Assembly: GCA_016223165.1 (NCBI GenBank)
Contig: JACRPO010000020.1
Span: forward strand, 100,291 to 164,290
Source of the DNA: Burkholderiales bacterium
GTDB taxonomy: Bacteria > Pseudomonadota > Gammaproteobacteria > Burkholderiales > Burkholderiaceae_C
DNA length: 64,000 nucleotides
Direction: 5' to 3'
Shown here: positions 46,147-55,803 of the stretch, piece by piece
Layout: each line of letters begins with the position of its first letter
Position numbering within the stretch: the first letter of the stretch is position 1
Notes under the pieces: model-generated
The model's input: only the letters and a program-made list of their open reading frames with translations
Databases searched by the model: none
Told to the model about the DNA's origin: nothing
Program-made: the position numbers and the translations under genes

Positions 46147-46706
46147 CGCATGCGCAATACGCGTGTGCGCACGCGCGGGCGCGCGAAACGGCCCGCCGAT
46201 TCCCGCGCATAGCTTCGCAGCGCGCAGCGCCTCGCATGAGGTGAGCAGTACGCGCGTATCCGCGCGCGCGTGCATCGCACCGGCCGCCGCTGAGCGAAGC
46301 AGCGGGCCGCGCAGAGTTGACCCGGACTCGGCGCGACCGCGGCGCGGCGCGGCCGGTGAGGCAACGACTACGCGCGCGTATGCGCGCTCGCGGAACGTTC
46401 CATGAGCGGCCGGGACGCTTGCAGCGGGGACCGAACTCTTGGAAGAGTGCACACATGGCAGCCCGCAACTGGACCCATAGCAGCGCCGGAGGTGAGCCGA
46501 ACTCATTCGCACCTGGAGCCCGTGGGAGCACTCGACCGGCCCGCGCACCCCGGCGGGTAAGGCCGCCGCATCGCGCAACGGATGGGCACGGCGAGGCACT
46601 CCGCGCGCTGTTTCGTGCGGTCTTGGCGCAGCGAGAGACAGTGGAAGCGCTCCGCCCACTTGTGTCTTCTACACGGCGCCTAGACTACTGCTGACCTATT
46701 CCGCCA
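46147..46706. repeat. gene-poor stretch with three CG-alternating repeats
   Basis: No convincing gene is seen in these 560 bp. Three related purine-pyrimidine alternating tracts begin with TACGCG at 46158, 46249 and 46369 and run about 20-24 bp each (for example tacgcgcgtatccgcgcgcg). Spacings are 91 and 120 bp, and segments between them share loose similarity (gtgagcag / ggtgaggcaacgac). They could be iterons, replication-origin elements or structured RNA of the island. Confidence 0.5.
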
Positions 46707-47696
46707 GTGTGGGGTGTGCCCGTGTTCTGGGTCATTGCGATACTGCTCGCCTTGATACTTGTCGCACTGATGGCCTCGGACAAGGCTGCGGCTGGGGCCG
46801 TCAAGAAGGTCGTCTGGATCGCCCTGCTGTCGGCACTCGTGCTGGCGTTGGCGTTTGCGACGTTCCTGTTCTTCTTGTGGTTCCACTGGGGACCAGCGAA
46901 GGAGGACTGGTGGCAAACCGGCTCTCTCCTGTTCCTGCTCACCATCGTTGGGTTCTTCTGCTGGCTCGACCGCGCCCGGTTGATAGCCGCATACAGGAGG
47001 AACAGACGACAGGCGGTGATGAAGGCCATTACGGTCGTCGGCATCGTCGCCCTCTGCGGGACAGTTGGCTACACCATCAAAGTCCTTCTAGAGGCCTTCG
47101 AAGTCAGCGGCTGGTGGCTGATTGGAGGCTGGTTGGCGGCGTCAGGGACGCTCCTATTGACGCGCACCGCAGCAAGCCCGCGAGAGTGGCGCGAAGTCTG
47201 GTTTGGGCCCGCAGACGTGCCTGACCCGTGGTCGGTCGTACACGAAGCGAGGTTGGAGTCTGAGTCGCAAGAGGAGGCGATTTGGGCGCGGGACCTTGAC
47301 GGATGGAGTGAACTACCGCTGGACGAGCAAGTGGCGCGGCAGGCTCGGCGCGCCGGGCGCCTAGCGGCTACCGAAGCACGCCTTGCCGTACTGGAGAGGC
47401 TGGCCAATGAGGCCTCTGCCAAAGCGGCGGCCCGCGAGGGGTCTTGGACCTTGCGTGCCGCGTTCTGGTGGGGCGTTGCATTTGGTCTGGTTGGTCTGCT
47501 GCCGCTGCTTTGGCGCTATGGTTTCGATTGGGCAATGACGCTGAGATTCGTCAGAGGTCGAGAGTGGTTGGCTGGAGGAGTGACCGTTGGGATTGCGTTT
47601 GTTGCTCTTGGAATCGTCGGGTCGGTCGTCGAAGAATTGACCAAGTTTGCGAGGGATCGCAAAGCAAGGCAGGAGCAGCGAGGCGCGAATGGTTGA
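46707..47696 (+). CDS. multi-span membrane protein of unknown function
   Basis: A 329-aa protein (GTG start) with about six hydrophobic helices: residues 7-25, 35-60, 72-86, 105-125, 135-152 and then 248-268 and 288-308. A soluble charged segment (about residues 155-240) includes a probable coiled coil (EQVARQARRAGRLAATEARLAVLERLANEASAKAAAREG). No family is recognised. It overlaps the SNase gene by 8 bp, suggesting a two-gene cargo unit in the island. The start could also be GTG 46716 or 46722. Confidence 0.68.
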   Translation: MWGVPVFWVIAILLALILVALMASDKAAAGAVKKVVWIALLSALVLALAFATFLFFLWFHWGPAKEDWWQTGSLLFLLTIVGFFCWLDRARLIAAYRRNRRQAVMKAITVVGIVALCGTVGYTIKVLLEAFEVSGWWLIGGWLAASGTLLLTRTAASPREWREVWFGPADVPDPWSVVHEARLESESQEEAIWARDLDGWSELPLDEQVARQARRAGRLAATEARLAVLERLANEASAKAAAREGSWTLRAAFWWGVAFGLVGLLPLLWRYGFDWAMTLRFVRGREWLAGGVTVGIAFVALGIVGSVVEELTKFARDRKARQEQRGANG

Positions 47697-48108
47697 ACTG
47701 CTGACCTGCCTCGTGGTGGCAATCGCTGACGGCGATACGCTGACCGCGCGCTGCGACATGCAGGGCGAGCAGCAGAACCTCGTTGTTCGGCTGAGCCAGA
47801 TTGACGCGCCGGAGAAGCGCCAGCCTTGGGGCGACCGCAGCCGGCAACACCTGGCCGCGCTGTGCTTCAACAAGCCAGCAACCGTGCGCGAAGAGACGCG
47901 GGACCGGAACCGGCGTATGGTCGCCCGCGTGAACTGTGACGGCACCGACGCGAACGCCGAGCAGGTGCGTGAGGGCCTGGCCTGGGTGTTCGACCGCTAT
48001 GTCACCGACCGCAGCCTCTACGCGGTACAGGATGACGCGAGAGCGGCAAGGCGCGGTCTCTGGAGCGATCCGGACCCGATGCCGCCCTGGGAGTGGCGCA
48101 AGCGCTGA
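47689..48108 (+). CDS. thermonuclease (SNase) family protein
   Basis: A 139-aa protein with a staphylococcal-nuclease-like OB fold. The motif VAIADGDTLTARC carries the metal-binding Asp residues, RLSQIDAPEKRQPWGDRSRQHL the catalytic Arg/Asp-Glu region, and DRNRRMVARV the second catalytic Arg. No clear signal peptide is present. Such nucleases degrade DNA or RNA with calcium. Its coupling to an upstream membrane protein on a mobile island is unusual and could indicate a defence or anti-competitor cargo (speculative). Confidence 0.85.
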   Translation: MVELLTCLVVAIADGDTLTARCDMQGEQQNLVVRLSQIDAPEKRQPWGDRSRQHLAALCFNKPATVREETRDRNRRMVARVNCDGTDANAEQVREGLAWVFDRYVTDRSLYAVQDDARAARRGLWSDPDPMPPWEWRKR

Positions 48109-48154
48109 AGCGAGAGTCCCCCCGCGCTACTGGCGAACATTGGAGGCGAATGCA

Positions 48155-48361
48155 ATGAAGGCCCGAGCGGCACTCTGCCTAGCGGTGGCGTTGATCGTTT
48201 GGCTGTCCCTAGCCCTGGTTCGAGTCGAGAGCCAGCGGTATGCGATGGCTGTAGGAATGTGCTGGAACGATGCCCTCAGGCTGCCCGACCTCGCCTGTGT
48301 GGAGCGGGCTGAGACACGTACCGCCTGGTACTGGCATCTGTTGCACGCGCTGAAGGGTTGA
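48155..48361 (+). CDS. small membrane protein, hypothetical
   Basis: A 68-aa protein with an N-terminal hydrophobic helix (ALCLAVALIVWLSLALV) and a short soluble part with two cysteines (MCWNDALRLPDLACVERAE). GGAGG precedes the ATG by 8 nt. Could be an exported or membrane-anchored accessory of the upstream nuclease unit; no family recognised. Confidence 0.6.
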   Translation: MKARAALCLAVALIVWLSLALVRVESQRYAMAVGMCWNDALRLPDLACVERAETRTAWYWHLLHALKG

Positions 48362-48402
48362 AGGAAGCTGCCGCTGCGCTCGTGACGCACGCGCAGCAAA
48401 GC

Positions 48403-48549
48403 CTAGGGGTCGTTGGCCGCCTCGAACCCGTGCCAGATGCCGCAGGCATCCATGAGGCCGCCGATGTAGTTGACCCGGCCCGCCCAGGGGAAGCGCCGGG
48501 CGTGCTCGCGGCGCGCCTCGCGCAGTAGGAGCCAGGTGTAGCCCCTCAT
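48403..48549 (-). CDS. small hypothetical protein
   Basis: A 48-aa ORF (RGYTWLLLREARREHARRFPW...) whose ATG overlaps the stop of the upstream minus-strand gene (ATGA at 48549-48546). The tight coupling is the main argument that it is real. Function unknown. Confidence 0.5.
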   Translation of the reverse strand: MRGYTWLLLREARREHARRFPWAGRVNYIGGLMDACGIWHGFEAANDP

Positions 48550-48851
48550 TCGATCGCGTACCGTGCGAGGAACTGCGGCCAGACCTCGCGCGCCCAGACC
48601 GTGAGGAGCGCGGCTTGTCCGACGGGATCCGCGAGGTGCATGCGCTCCCATTCGCGCGCGCGGCTGCCGTCGAAGGCCAGTGCGATCAGGAGCGCGAAGC
48701 TCGACGGCGGGATGACATCGCGCCCGAAGTCAACGACTCCCACCCGGCGCCCATGCATGGCATGGTCGAGTGATTCCAAGGCCGGTCGGCCGGCGTTCGC
48801 GAGCCGATGCTTCAGGGACTCGGCGACGATCGCGCGAGCTGCGGGGTCCAT
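48546..48851 (-). CDS. hypothetical island protein
   Basis: A 101-aa probably helical protein (ESLKHRLANAGRPALESLDHAMHGRRVGVVDFGRDVIPPSSFALLIALAFDG). It is the middle gene of a three-gene minus-strand set at the right end of the island; its start lies within the end of the cysteine-rich gene. No family recognised. Confidence 0.55.
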   Translation of the reverse strand: MDPAARAIVAESLKHRLANAGRPALESLDHAMHGRRVGVVDFGRDVIPPSSFALLIALAFDGSRAREWERMHLADPVGQAALLTVWAREVWPQFLARYAIE

Positions 48852-49069
48852 GCCATGACTGTAGCGGGCGGCCCGGGCTCATCGTCGGCGCCGACCTCGC
48901 GCACGAATGCGCTGCAACCGTTCTGCGGACTCGAGCGGCATCGACAGCACCTAGGGTGCCCGCAGGCGGCTGTGGTGCCTTCGTTCGACATGCCATCGAA
49001 CCATGCGCACCACCAACACGGCTGCGGTTCGGCCAGGCCGGGGCGGAAGTGGGCATGCATGGAAGACAT
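48812..49069 (-). CDS. cysteine-rich zinc-ribbon-like small protein
   Basis: An 85-aa protein with CWWCAWFDGMS near residues 18-28 followed by CGHPRCCRCRSSPQNGCSAF and a terminal acidic EVGADDEPG stretch. Paired cysteines spaced like this occur in small zinc-ribbon proteins of Burkholderiales prophages and islands. Its ATG lies next to the right-end GGGTAAC sites, so integrase binding there could affect its expression. Confidence 0.6.
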   Translation of the reverse strand: MSSMHAHFRPGLAEPQPCWWCAWFDGMSNEGTTAACGHPRCCRCRSSPQNGCSAFVREVGADDEPGPPATVMAWTPQLARSSPSP

Positions 49070-49074
49070 TGACC

Positions 49075-49093
49075 GGGTAACTTTCAGGGTAAC
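49075..49093. promoter_or_regulatory. GGGTAAC pair at the right element end (candidate integrase arm sites)
   Basis: Two direct copies, 49075-49081 and 49087-49093, 12 bp apart, match the pair at 41334 and 41346, which are also 12 bp apart. They lie about 27-45 bp inside the right core repeat. Confidence 0.65.
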
Positions 49094-49119
49094 TGGCGCT
49101 TCACATGACTCTCATCCTA

Positions 49120-49140
49120 GGGGGTTCGATTCCCCCCGGT
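49120..49140 (+). other. attR: duplicated 3' end of ssrA
   Basis: Exact 21-bp copy of 41191-41211 followed by a CCACCA sequence. It is not a functional tmRNA or tRNA by itself; it marks the right boundary of the integrated element. One T of the acceptor stem is missing compared with the intact gene. Confidence 0.9.
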
Positions 49141-49168
49141 CCACCATTCATCCACAGGCCCGGCGACA

Positions 49169-50980
49169 GTGCCGAGCGCAATCGCTGGCGCGATCGGACG
49201 CACGGTGCACGAAGCGATCGTGCGACGAGCGCTGGGCGGTCGTCGAGCGCCCGCTGCGGCGGCGCTGGCGGGCGACGCGCAGCGCTTCGAGCGGGTGGCG
49301 CCGCTGGACGGGCGCAGTGTCTGCCTGCGGGCCGACCACCCCACGGACAGTCGGCGCCGACGGCCCCCTGCGACGCGGCGCTTGACTCTGCACAGGCGCC
49401 AGGCCATCCAGGGCCTGCTCGCGATGGCGCCGGAGGAAGCATCGGTGCGCCGGGCCGACGGCCGCTGGGCGACGCTCCCCGTGGCGGCCGTGGCCCCGGG
49501 TGCCATCGTGCGCGTGCGCCCGGGCGAGCGCGTGCCGATGGATGGCCGCATCAGCGCCGGCAGCACCAGCGTCAACCAGGCGCCGGTGACGGGCGAGAGC
49601 ATCCCGGTCGACAAGGCGCCCGGCGATCCGGTCTTCGCCGGCACGATCAACGACACTGGGTCCTTCGAGTTCGAGGTCACCGCAGGGGCGACGAACTCGA
49701 CGCTGGCGCGCATCATCCATGCGGTCGAAGAAGCGCAGGGCACGCGTGCGCCGACGCAGGGCTTCGTCGACCGCTTCGCTGCCGTCTACACGCCGGCGGT
49801 CTTCGCCATCGCGCTCGTCGTCGCGCTGCTCGGTCCCTGGGTGTTCGGCTGGGGCGGGACGACGGCGGTCTACAAGGCGCTCGTGCTGCTGGTCATCGCC
49901 TGCCCATGTGCGCTCGTCATCTCCACCCCGGTGACCATCGTCAGCGGCCTGGCCGCGGCAGCGCGCCGCGGCATCCTCGTCAAGGGCGGCTCGCATCTCG
50001 AAGGCGCGCGTCGGCTGAAAGCGGTCGCGCTGGACAAGACCGGCACGCTGACCGAAGGCAGGCCGCGGCTGGTGCACTGGCAGGCCGTCGTCCCCGAGCA
50101 GACGTCCCAGGCGTTCGAGGCGCTCGACCCCTCGCGCGTGCAGGCCCTGGTCGCCGCGCTGGCGGGGCACTCCGCTCATCCGGTATCGAGTGCCATTGCG
50201 GCGGGGCTCGCACCTTCGTCGTTGCCACTCGAGGATTTCAGGGCCATCCCCGGGCGCGGCGTGCAGGCGCGCATCGACGGGCGCGATCTCGTGCTGGGCA
50301 ACCACCGCCTGATCGAGGAACGCGGGCAATGCTCGCCGGCGCTGGCGGCGCTGTTGCAGTCGCACGAAGAGGCGGGCCGGACGGTGGCGATGCTGGCCTC
50401 GCCTGCGGGCGTGCTCGGCCTCTTCGCGGTGGCCGACACGATCAGGCCCTCGTCGCGCGAGGCCATCGCTTCGCTGCGCGCGCTCGGCATCGTGCCGGTG
50501 ATGGTGAGCGGCGACAACCAGGCCACGGCGAGGGCCATCGCGCGCGACGCCGGCATCGACGACGCGCGCGGCAACCTGCTGCCGCAGGACAAGCTCGACG
50601 CCATCAAGGCGCTGCAGGCCGGCTACGGGCCCACGGCGATGATCGGCGACGGCATCAACGACGCGCCGGCGCTGGCGCAGGCCGACATCGGCATCGCCAT
50701 GGGTGCGGCCGGCACCGACACCGCGATGGAAGCGGCCGACGTGGTGGTGATGACCGACGACCTGCGCCGCGTCGCCGAGACCGTGCGGCTGTCGCGGCGC
50801 ACGCAGGCGGTGCTCTGGCAGAACATCGTGCTCGCGCTCGGCATCAAGGCCGTCTTCCTGCTGCTCGCGGTCTTCGACGACGCCACCATGTGGATGGCGG
50901 TGTTCGCCGACATGGGGGCGAGCCTGCTCGTCGTGATCAACGGCCTGCGCCTGCTGCGGCCGCAGGCGAAGGGCTCGTGA
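49169..50980 (+). pseudogene. 5'-truncated Zn/Cd/Pb-type P1B ATPase (CadA/ZntA-like)
   Basis: Open frame of 603 codons, but P-type ATPase similarity begins only near 49390 (RRQAIQGLLAMAPEEASVRRADG, start of the actuator domain). The metal-binding N-terminus and the first transmembrane helices are absent, replaced by unrelated sequence. The rest is intact: VTGESIPVDK, CPCALVISTPV (CPC of the Zn/Cd class), DKTGTLTEG, GDGINDAPAL and the last two membrane helices. A functional pump is unlikely without TM1-TM3. The break lies 250 bp from attR. Confidence 0.82.
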
Positions 50981-51013
50981 GCCGGCGCCGCAGGGCGGGC
51001 CGGCTCCGCCGCG

Positions 51014-51274
51014 TCACCTGCAGCAGCAACCTCTTCGGCCCGCCGTGTTGTCGCCGGGGATTGGCGCCTCGGCGGCCGCCGCGACAGGGGTGTAGCCCGC
51101 CTCGGTGATGGCGCGGGCCAGGCGCTGCGCATCGCTGGCCGCCGGCTGGATCTGCACGCGGTGCGCGGCCAGGTCGATGTCCACCCGGGCGCCCGGGTCC
51201 GCAGCCTCGACGGCCTTGGTGATCGTGCCGGCGCAATGGCCGCAGGTCATGTCGCGAACTTCGAAGGCAATCAT
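51014..51274 (-). CDS. copZ: copper chaperone, heavy-metal-associated (HMA) domain
   Basis: An 86-aa HMA-fold protein with the Cu(I)-binding M9TCGHC14 motif (Cys11, Cys14) and a C-terminal GCCCR cluster that adds three cysteines not found in minimal CopZ. CopZ delivers Cu(I) to P-type ATPases and the CueR sensor. The ATG at 51274 follows GGAAG. Its promoter is a CueR-type element at 51328-51358, and it diverges from cueR. Confidence 0.9.
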   Translation of the reverse strand: MIAFEVRDMTCGHCAGTITKAVEAADPGARVDIDLAAHRVQIQPAASDAQRLARAITEAGYTPVAAAAEAPIPGDNTAGRRGCCCR

Positions 51275-51327
51275 CTTCCGGTCCTCGTTGGCTGTGCCGA
51301 TGTGGGCTGGTGCGTGCTGACGAGGAG

Positions 51328-51358
51328 AGTTTCGACCTTGCCATCGTGGGAAGGTCAA
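51328..51358 (-). promoter_or_regulatory. CueR-type promoter/operator of copZ
   Basis: On the minus strand TTGACC (51358-51353), a 19-bp spacer and GAAACT (51333-51328). The spacer carries the CueR dyad ACCTTCC-N7-GCAAGGT. A 19-bp spacer with a central dyad is the known MerR-family architecture. Confidence 0.82.
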
Positions 51359-51438
51359 GCCGGGTGTGCTGCGGGCTCGCAAGCCGCGCAGGCCACGTCG
51401 CGGCGCCGTCGCTCACCCAGCAATGAACACCGGCGCGC

Positions 51439-51469
51439 TTGACTTTGACACCGTGGCAAGGTTTAAGCT
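51439..51469 (+). promoter_or_regulatory. CueR-type promoter/operator of cueR
   Basis: TTGACT (51439-51444), 19-bp spacer, TAAGCT (51464-51469). The spacer ends in GTGGCAAGGT, the same half-site seen at the copZ promoter; the left half-site is weaker. This implies autoregulation of cueR. Confidence 0.75.
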
Positions 51470-51548
51470 TGTTCGAAACCGATGGCGCACACCCATGCCA
51501 CGTGCACCGCGAAGAGGCGAGCGAAAGAGCGAGGAGCAGACCGTGGAC

Positions 51549-51998
51549 ATGACGAGCATCGGCGACGCCGCCAAGGCCTCCGGCGTGTCGGCGAAGATGA
51601 TTCGCCACTACGAAGAGGTGGGCCTGCTGGCCGCGCCCCGGCGCACCGATGCCGGCTACCGCCAGTATTCGTCCAGCGAGATCCACACGCTGCGCTTCAT
51701 CCGCCACGCCCGCGACCTGGGCTTCTCGATTGACGCCATCGGCAAGCTGGTGGCGCTGTGGCAAGACCGCAAGCGGCCCAGTCGACAGGTCAAGGCGCTT
51801 GCCCAGGTGCACATCGCCGTGCTGGAGCAGAAGGCGCAGGAGATCCTCGCCATGAAGGCGACCCTCGAGCATCTCGTTCACTGCTGCAAGGGCGACGACC
51901 GTCCGGATTGCCCGATCCTCGAGAACCTGGCCGACGAGGGTGCGCAGGGCGTCGCCGCCGCGGCACCACGGCGCGCCAGGCGTGGGTTCGCGCAATGA
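51549..51998 (+). CDS. cueR: Cu(I)-responsive MerR-family regulator CueR
   Basis: A 149-aa MerR-type activator: N-terminal winged helix (IGDAAKASGVSAKMIRHYEEVGLL), dimer helix, and metal loop CCKGDDRPDCPI with Cys112/113 and Cys121, matching the two-Cys loop of CueR. A Ser (residue 78) stands where CueR has its monovalent-metal-specific Ser77, supporting Cu/Ag/Au sensing. ATG 51549 is favoured; a GTG lies 6 bp earlier. It is expected to act on the three CueR-type promoters in this region. Confidence 0.92.
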   Translation: MTSIGDAAKASGVSAKMIRHYEEVGLLAAPRRTDAGYRQYSSSEIHTLRFIRHARDLGFSIDAIGKLVALWQDRKRPSRQVKALAQVHIAVLEQKAQEILAMKATLEHLVHCCKGDDRPDCPILENLADEGAQGVAAAAPRRARRGFAQ

Positions 51999-52061
51999 CG
52001 AGGCCGCGGCGGTCAGCGTGCGGCGATTCGCGGCCGGGTCGAAACCGCCAGAGTGCTCGCC

Positions 52062-52152
52062 ATGCACGCGTGGCTCCGGCTCCTGATCGTCTGGCTCGTG
52101 GCGCTCGCGCTCCCCATCCAGGGGATCGCCAGCGTGACCATGGCGCATTGCG
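52062..52152 (+). pseudogene. truncated signal-peptide remnant of a copper-cluster protein
   Basis: Encodes about 30 residues (HAWLRLLIVWLVALALPIQGIAS then TMAHCG), a signal peptide like those of small exported proteins found in copper-resistance clusters. Similarity ends abruptly at about 52152, where an efflux-protein fragment begins in another frame. Confidence 0.55.
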
Positions 52153-52384
52153 GGTCGAGCTGCCGCTCTTCGACTGGGGCGGTGCGCGCGTCGCACGGGC
52201 CGAAGCCGTCTACATGCAGGCCGTGCACCGCGCGGCGCAAGCCGCCATCGACGCCCGCTCGGAAGTCCGCGAGGCCTACGGCGCCTGGCGCTCCGCCTAC
52301 GACATCGCGCGCCGTCACAAGGACGACCCGCTGGTGGTGCGGCACATGGACAAGGTCCGCCTGCGCATCGCGTGCCGACGATGA
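52153..52384 (+). pseudogene. TolC-family outer-membrane efflux protein fragment
   Basis: About 55 residues (VELPLFDWGGARVARAEAVY, then AAIDARSEVREAYGAWRSAYDIARRHKD) match the C-terminal half of TolC/CusC-type channel proteins. Both ends are cut: there is no start, beta-barrel or lipoprotein signal, and the frame ends at 52384. It is a remnant of an RND-type copper efflux gene. Confidence 0.72.
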
Positions 52385-52920
52385 TCGGCGTCGACCACCG
52401 CAGCGTGGCGCGGCAGATCACGCGGCTCGTGCCCGACTACATGGTGATGGGCGAGCGGGGCATGCACGACATGACCGAGATGCAGATGCCGCTGCCCGAC
52501 AACACCGCCGCGGTGATGACCGGCATCGGCCCGTTCGGCGCTGTCGGCATGGGCGGCATGTTCAGCGTCCTGGCCGACGCTGCTCGGCGACAAGGGCTTC
52601 GGCGGCGATCCCCACTCCGCGCGCTGCATCTGCTGAGCGATGCGTTCCTCGGCGGCGGCTTCTGGCTGCTCTCCAGCGCCCGGAACGTGCTGTACCACGC
52701 GCAACGCCGCCAGGCTCTTGCGGTGAGCGGCCCCTACGCCCGCATTCACGATCCGCAGTACGCCGCCTTCGTGCTCATCCTCTTCGGCTTCCTGCTGCAG
52801 TGGCCTGCGCCCGCCGAGGAGGCGGAGCTGCGGTCCCGCTTCGGGCCGGAGTTTGAACCCTACGCCGAGCGCACGCCGCGCTTCGTGCCAGGCGTCGTCC
52901 ACGCGCCGAATACCGCTTGA
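52372..52920 (+). pseudogene. fused fragments: multicopper oxidase C-terminal part plus ICMT-like methyltransferase
   Basis: One 182-codon frame holds two unrelated fragments. The first 65 residues (DYMVMGERGMHDMTEMQMPLPDN, GPFGAVGMGGMFSVL) resemble CopA-type multicopper oxidase. From about residue 80, LHLLSDAFLGGGFWLLSSARNVLYHAQRR and SGPYARIHDPQYAAFVLILFGFLLQW resemble isoprenylcysteine carboxyl methyltransferase-like membrane proteins, but about 20 residues (one membrane helix) are missing before EEAELRSRFG. Both matches are from memory of the families. It may be translated but is unlikely to be functional. Confidence 0.68.
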
Positions 52921-52947
52921 CCCTCACATCATGGAAAGGTTTAACTT
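52917..52947 (+). promoter_or_regulatory. CueR-type promoter/operator of the Cu(I) ATPase
   Basis: TTGACC (52917-52922), 19-bp spacer, TAACTT (52942-52947). The spacer ends in ATGGAAAGGT, matching the right half-site of the copZ and cueR promoters. It overlaps the end of the upstream fragment ORF and places the transcript start near 52954. Confidence 0.78.
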
Positions 52948-52975
52948 CTCGCTCATGGACCCCGGAGAGCGCAAG

Positions 52976-55210
<2,235 letters not shown>

Positions 55211-55234
55211 TCCACGACTGATGAGGCCCGGGCG

Positions 55235-55777
55235 ATGGAAATCGTTGCGCACACGCTGTGGGCCGCCGCAGGCGCCGCGCTGATCCGTCGCCGGCGACCG
55301 TTGTCGCGCGGCACCGTCGTCGCCACGCTGGTGCTCGCGGCGCTGCCCGACGTGCTGCAGCTGCTGCCCCTGGCCGGCTGGTGGATCTTCGGCGACGGCT
55401 CCTTTGCGGCGCTGCGCGGCTATGCCGTCGCCCTTCCGGGGCAGGAGCCCATGCTGCCGCCGCTGGTGCGGCTCTGGTCGCACCACCTGCACTGCGTGGC
55501 GCACAGCGCGCCGATCGCCGCGCTCGTCACGCTGGCGGTGTGGGCGGCGCGGCGCACGCTCTGGATTGCTCTGCTGGGGTGGTGGTCGCACATCGTCATC
55601 GATGTCTTCACGCACTCGGCCGACTACTACGCCGTCCCGGTGCTCTATCCGTTCACCGAGCGCGGCTTCGACGGCATTGCGTGGATCACGCCGTGGTTCA
55701 TGGCTCTCAACTACGCAGCCCTGGCCGGCGTCGGTGTTTGGCTGCTGCTGAGCCGCAGGCGCCCACATGGCCCGTGA
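55235..55777 (+). CDS. inner-membrane metal-dependent hydrolase-like protein (YdjM/DUF457 type)
   Basis: A 180-aa protein with four or five membrane helices. Family marks are H6 in VAHTLWAAAGAAL, LPDVLQLLP, HSAPIAALV and WSHIVIDVFTHSADYYAVPVLYPF, a pattern of His/Asp residues on a membrane scaffold seen in YdjM-like predicted hydrolases. No activity is established. It follows the copper ATPase by 24 bp and may be cotranscribed. Confidence 0.78.
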   Translation: MEIVAHTLWAAAGAALIRRRRPLSRGTVVATLVLAALPDVLQLLPLAGWWIFGDGSFAALRGYAVALPGQEPMLPPLVRLWSHHLHCVAHSAPIAALVTLAVWAARRTLWIALLGWWSHIVIDVFTHSADYYAVPVLYPFTERGFDGIAWITPWFMALNYAALAGVGVWLLLSRRRPHGP

Positions 55778-55803
55778 ACCGCCGCCGTCGGCGTCTGGCG
55801 CGC

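Larger units (their letters stand above)
41191..49140. mobile_element. integrated satellite-like genomic island in the 3' end of ssrA
   Basis: About 7.95 kb bounded by the 21-bp ssrA repeats. Gene order: tyrosine integrase, AlpA-like regulator, CHC2 zinc-finger protein, DUF3987 P-loop protein, four small ORFs, a gene-poor repeat-bearing stretch, a membrane protein with an SNase nuclease, a small membrane protein, and three small genes on the opposite strand. Most left-part genes overlap by ATGA or GTGA. No capsid, portal, terminase, conjugation or transposase genes are seen. The int-alpA-primase-like layout is that of P4-like phage satellites and related islands (established for those); assignment here is inference. 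Confidence 0.85.

Noticed and set aside
45973..46659. A 228-codon minus-strand ORF in the same zone
   Set aside because: It overlaps the small plus-strand gene at 45838-46146 and has shadow-like composition.
46317..46694. A 125-codon plus-strand ORF in the island's gene-free zone
   Set aside because: Arg/Pro-rich composition and overlap with the repeats make it look random; no ribosome site or motif supports it.
49120..49147. A tRNA or second tmRNA gene at the right island end
   Set aside because: Only the T-arm and CCA region is present; no acceptor 5' strand, D-arm or anticodon arm precedes it. It is an attachment-site duplicate.
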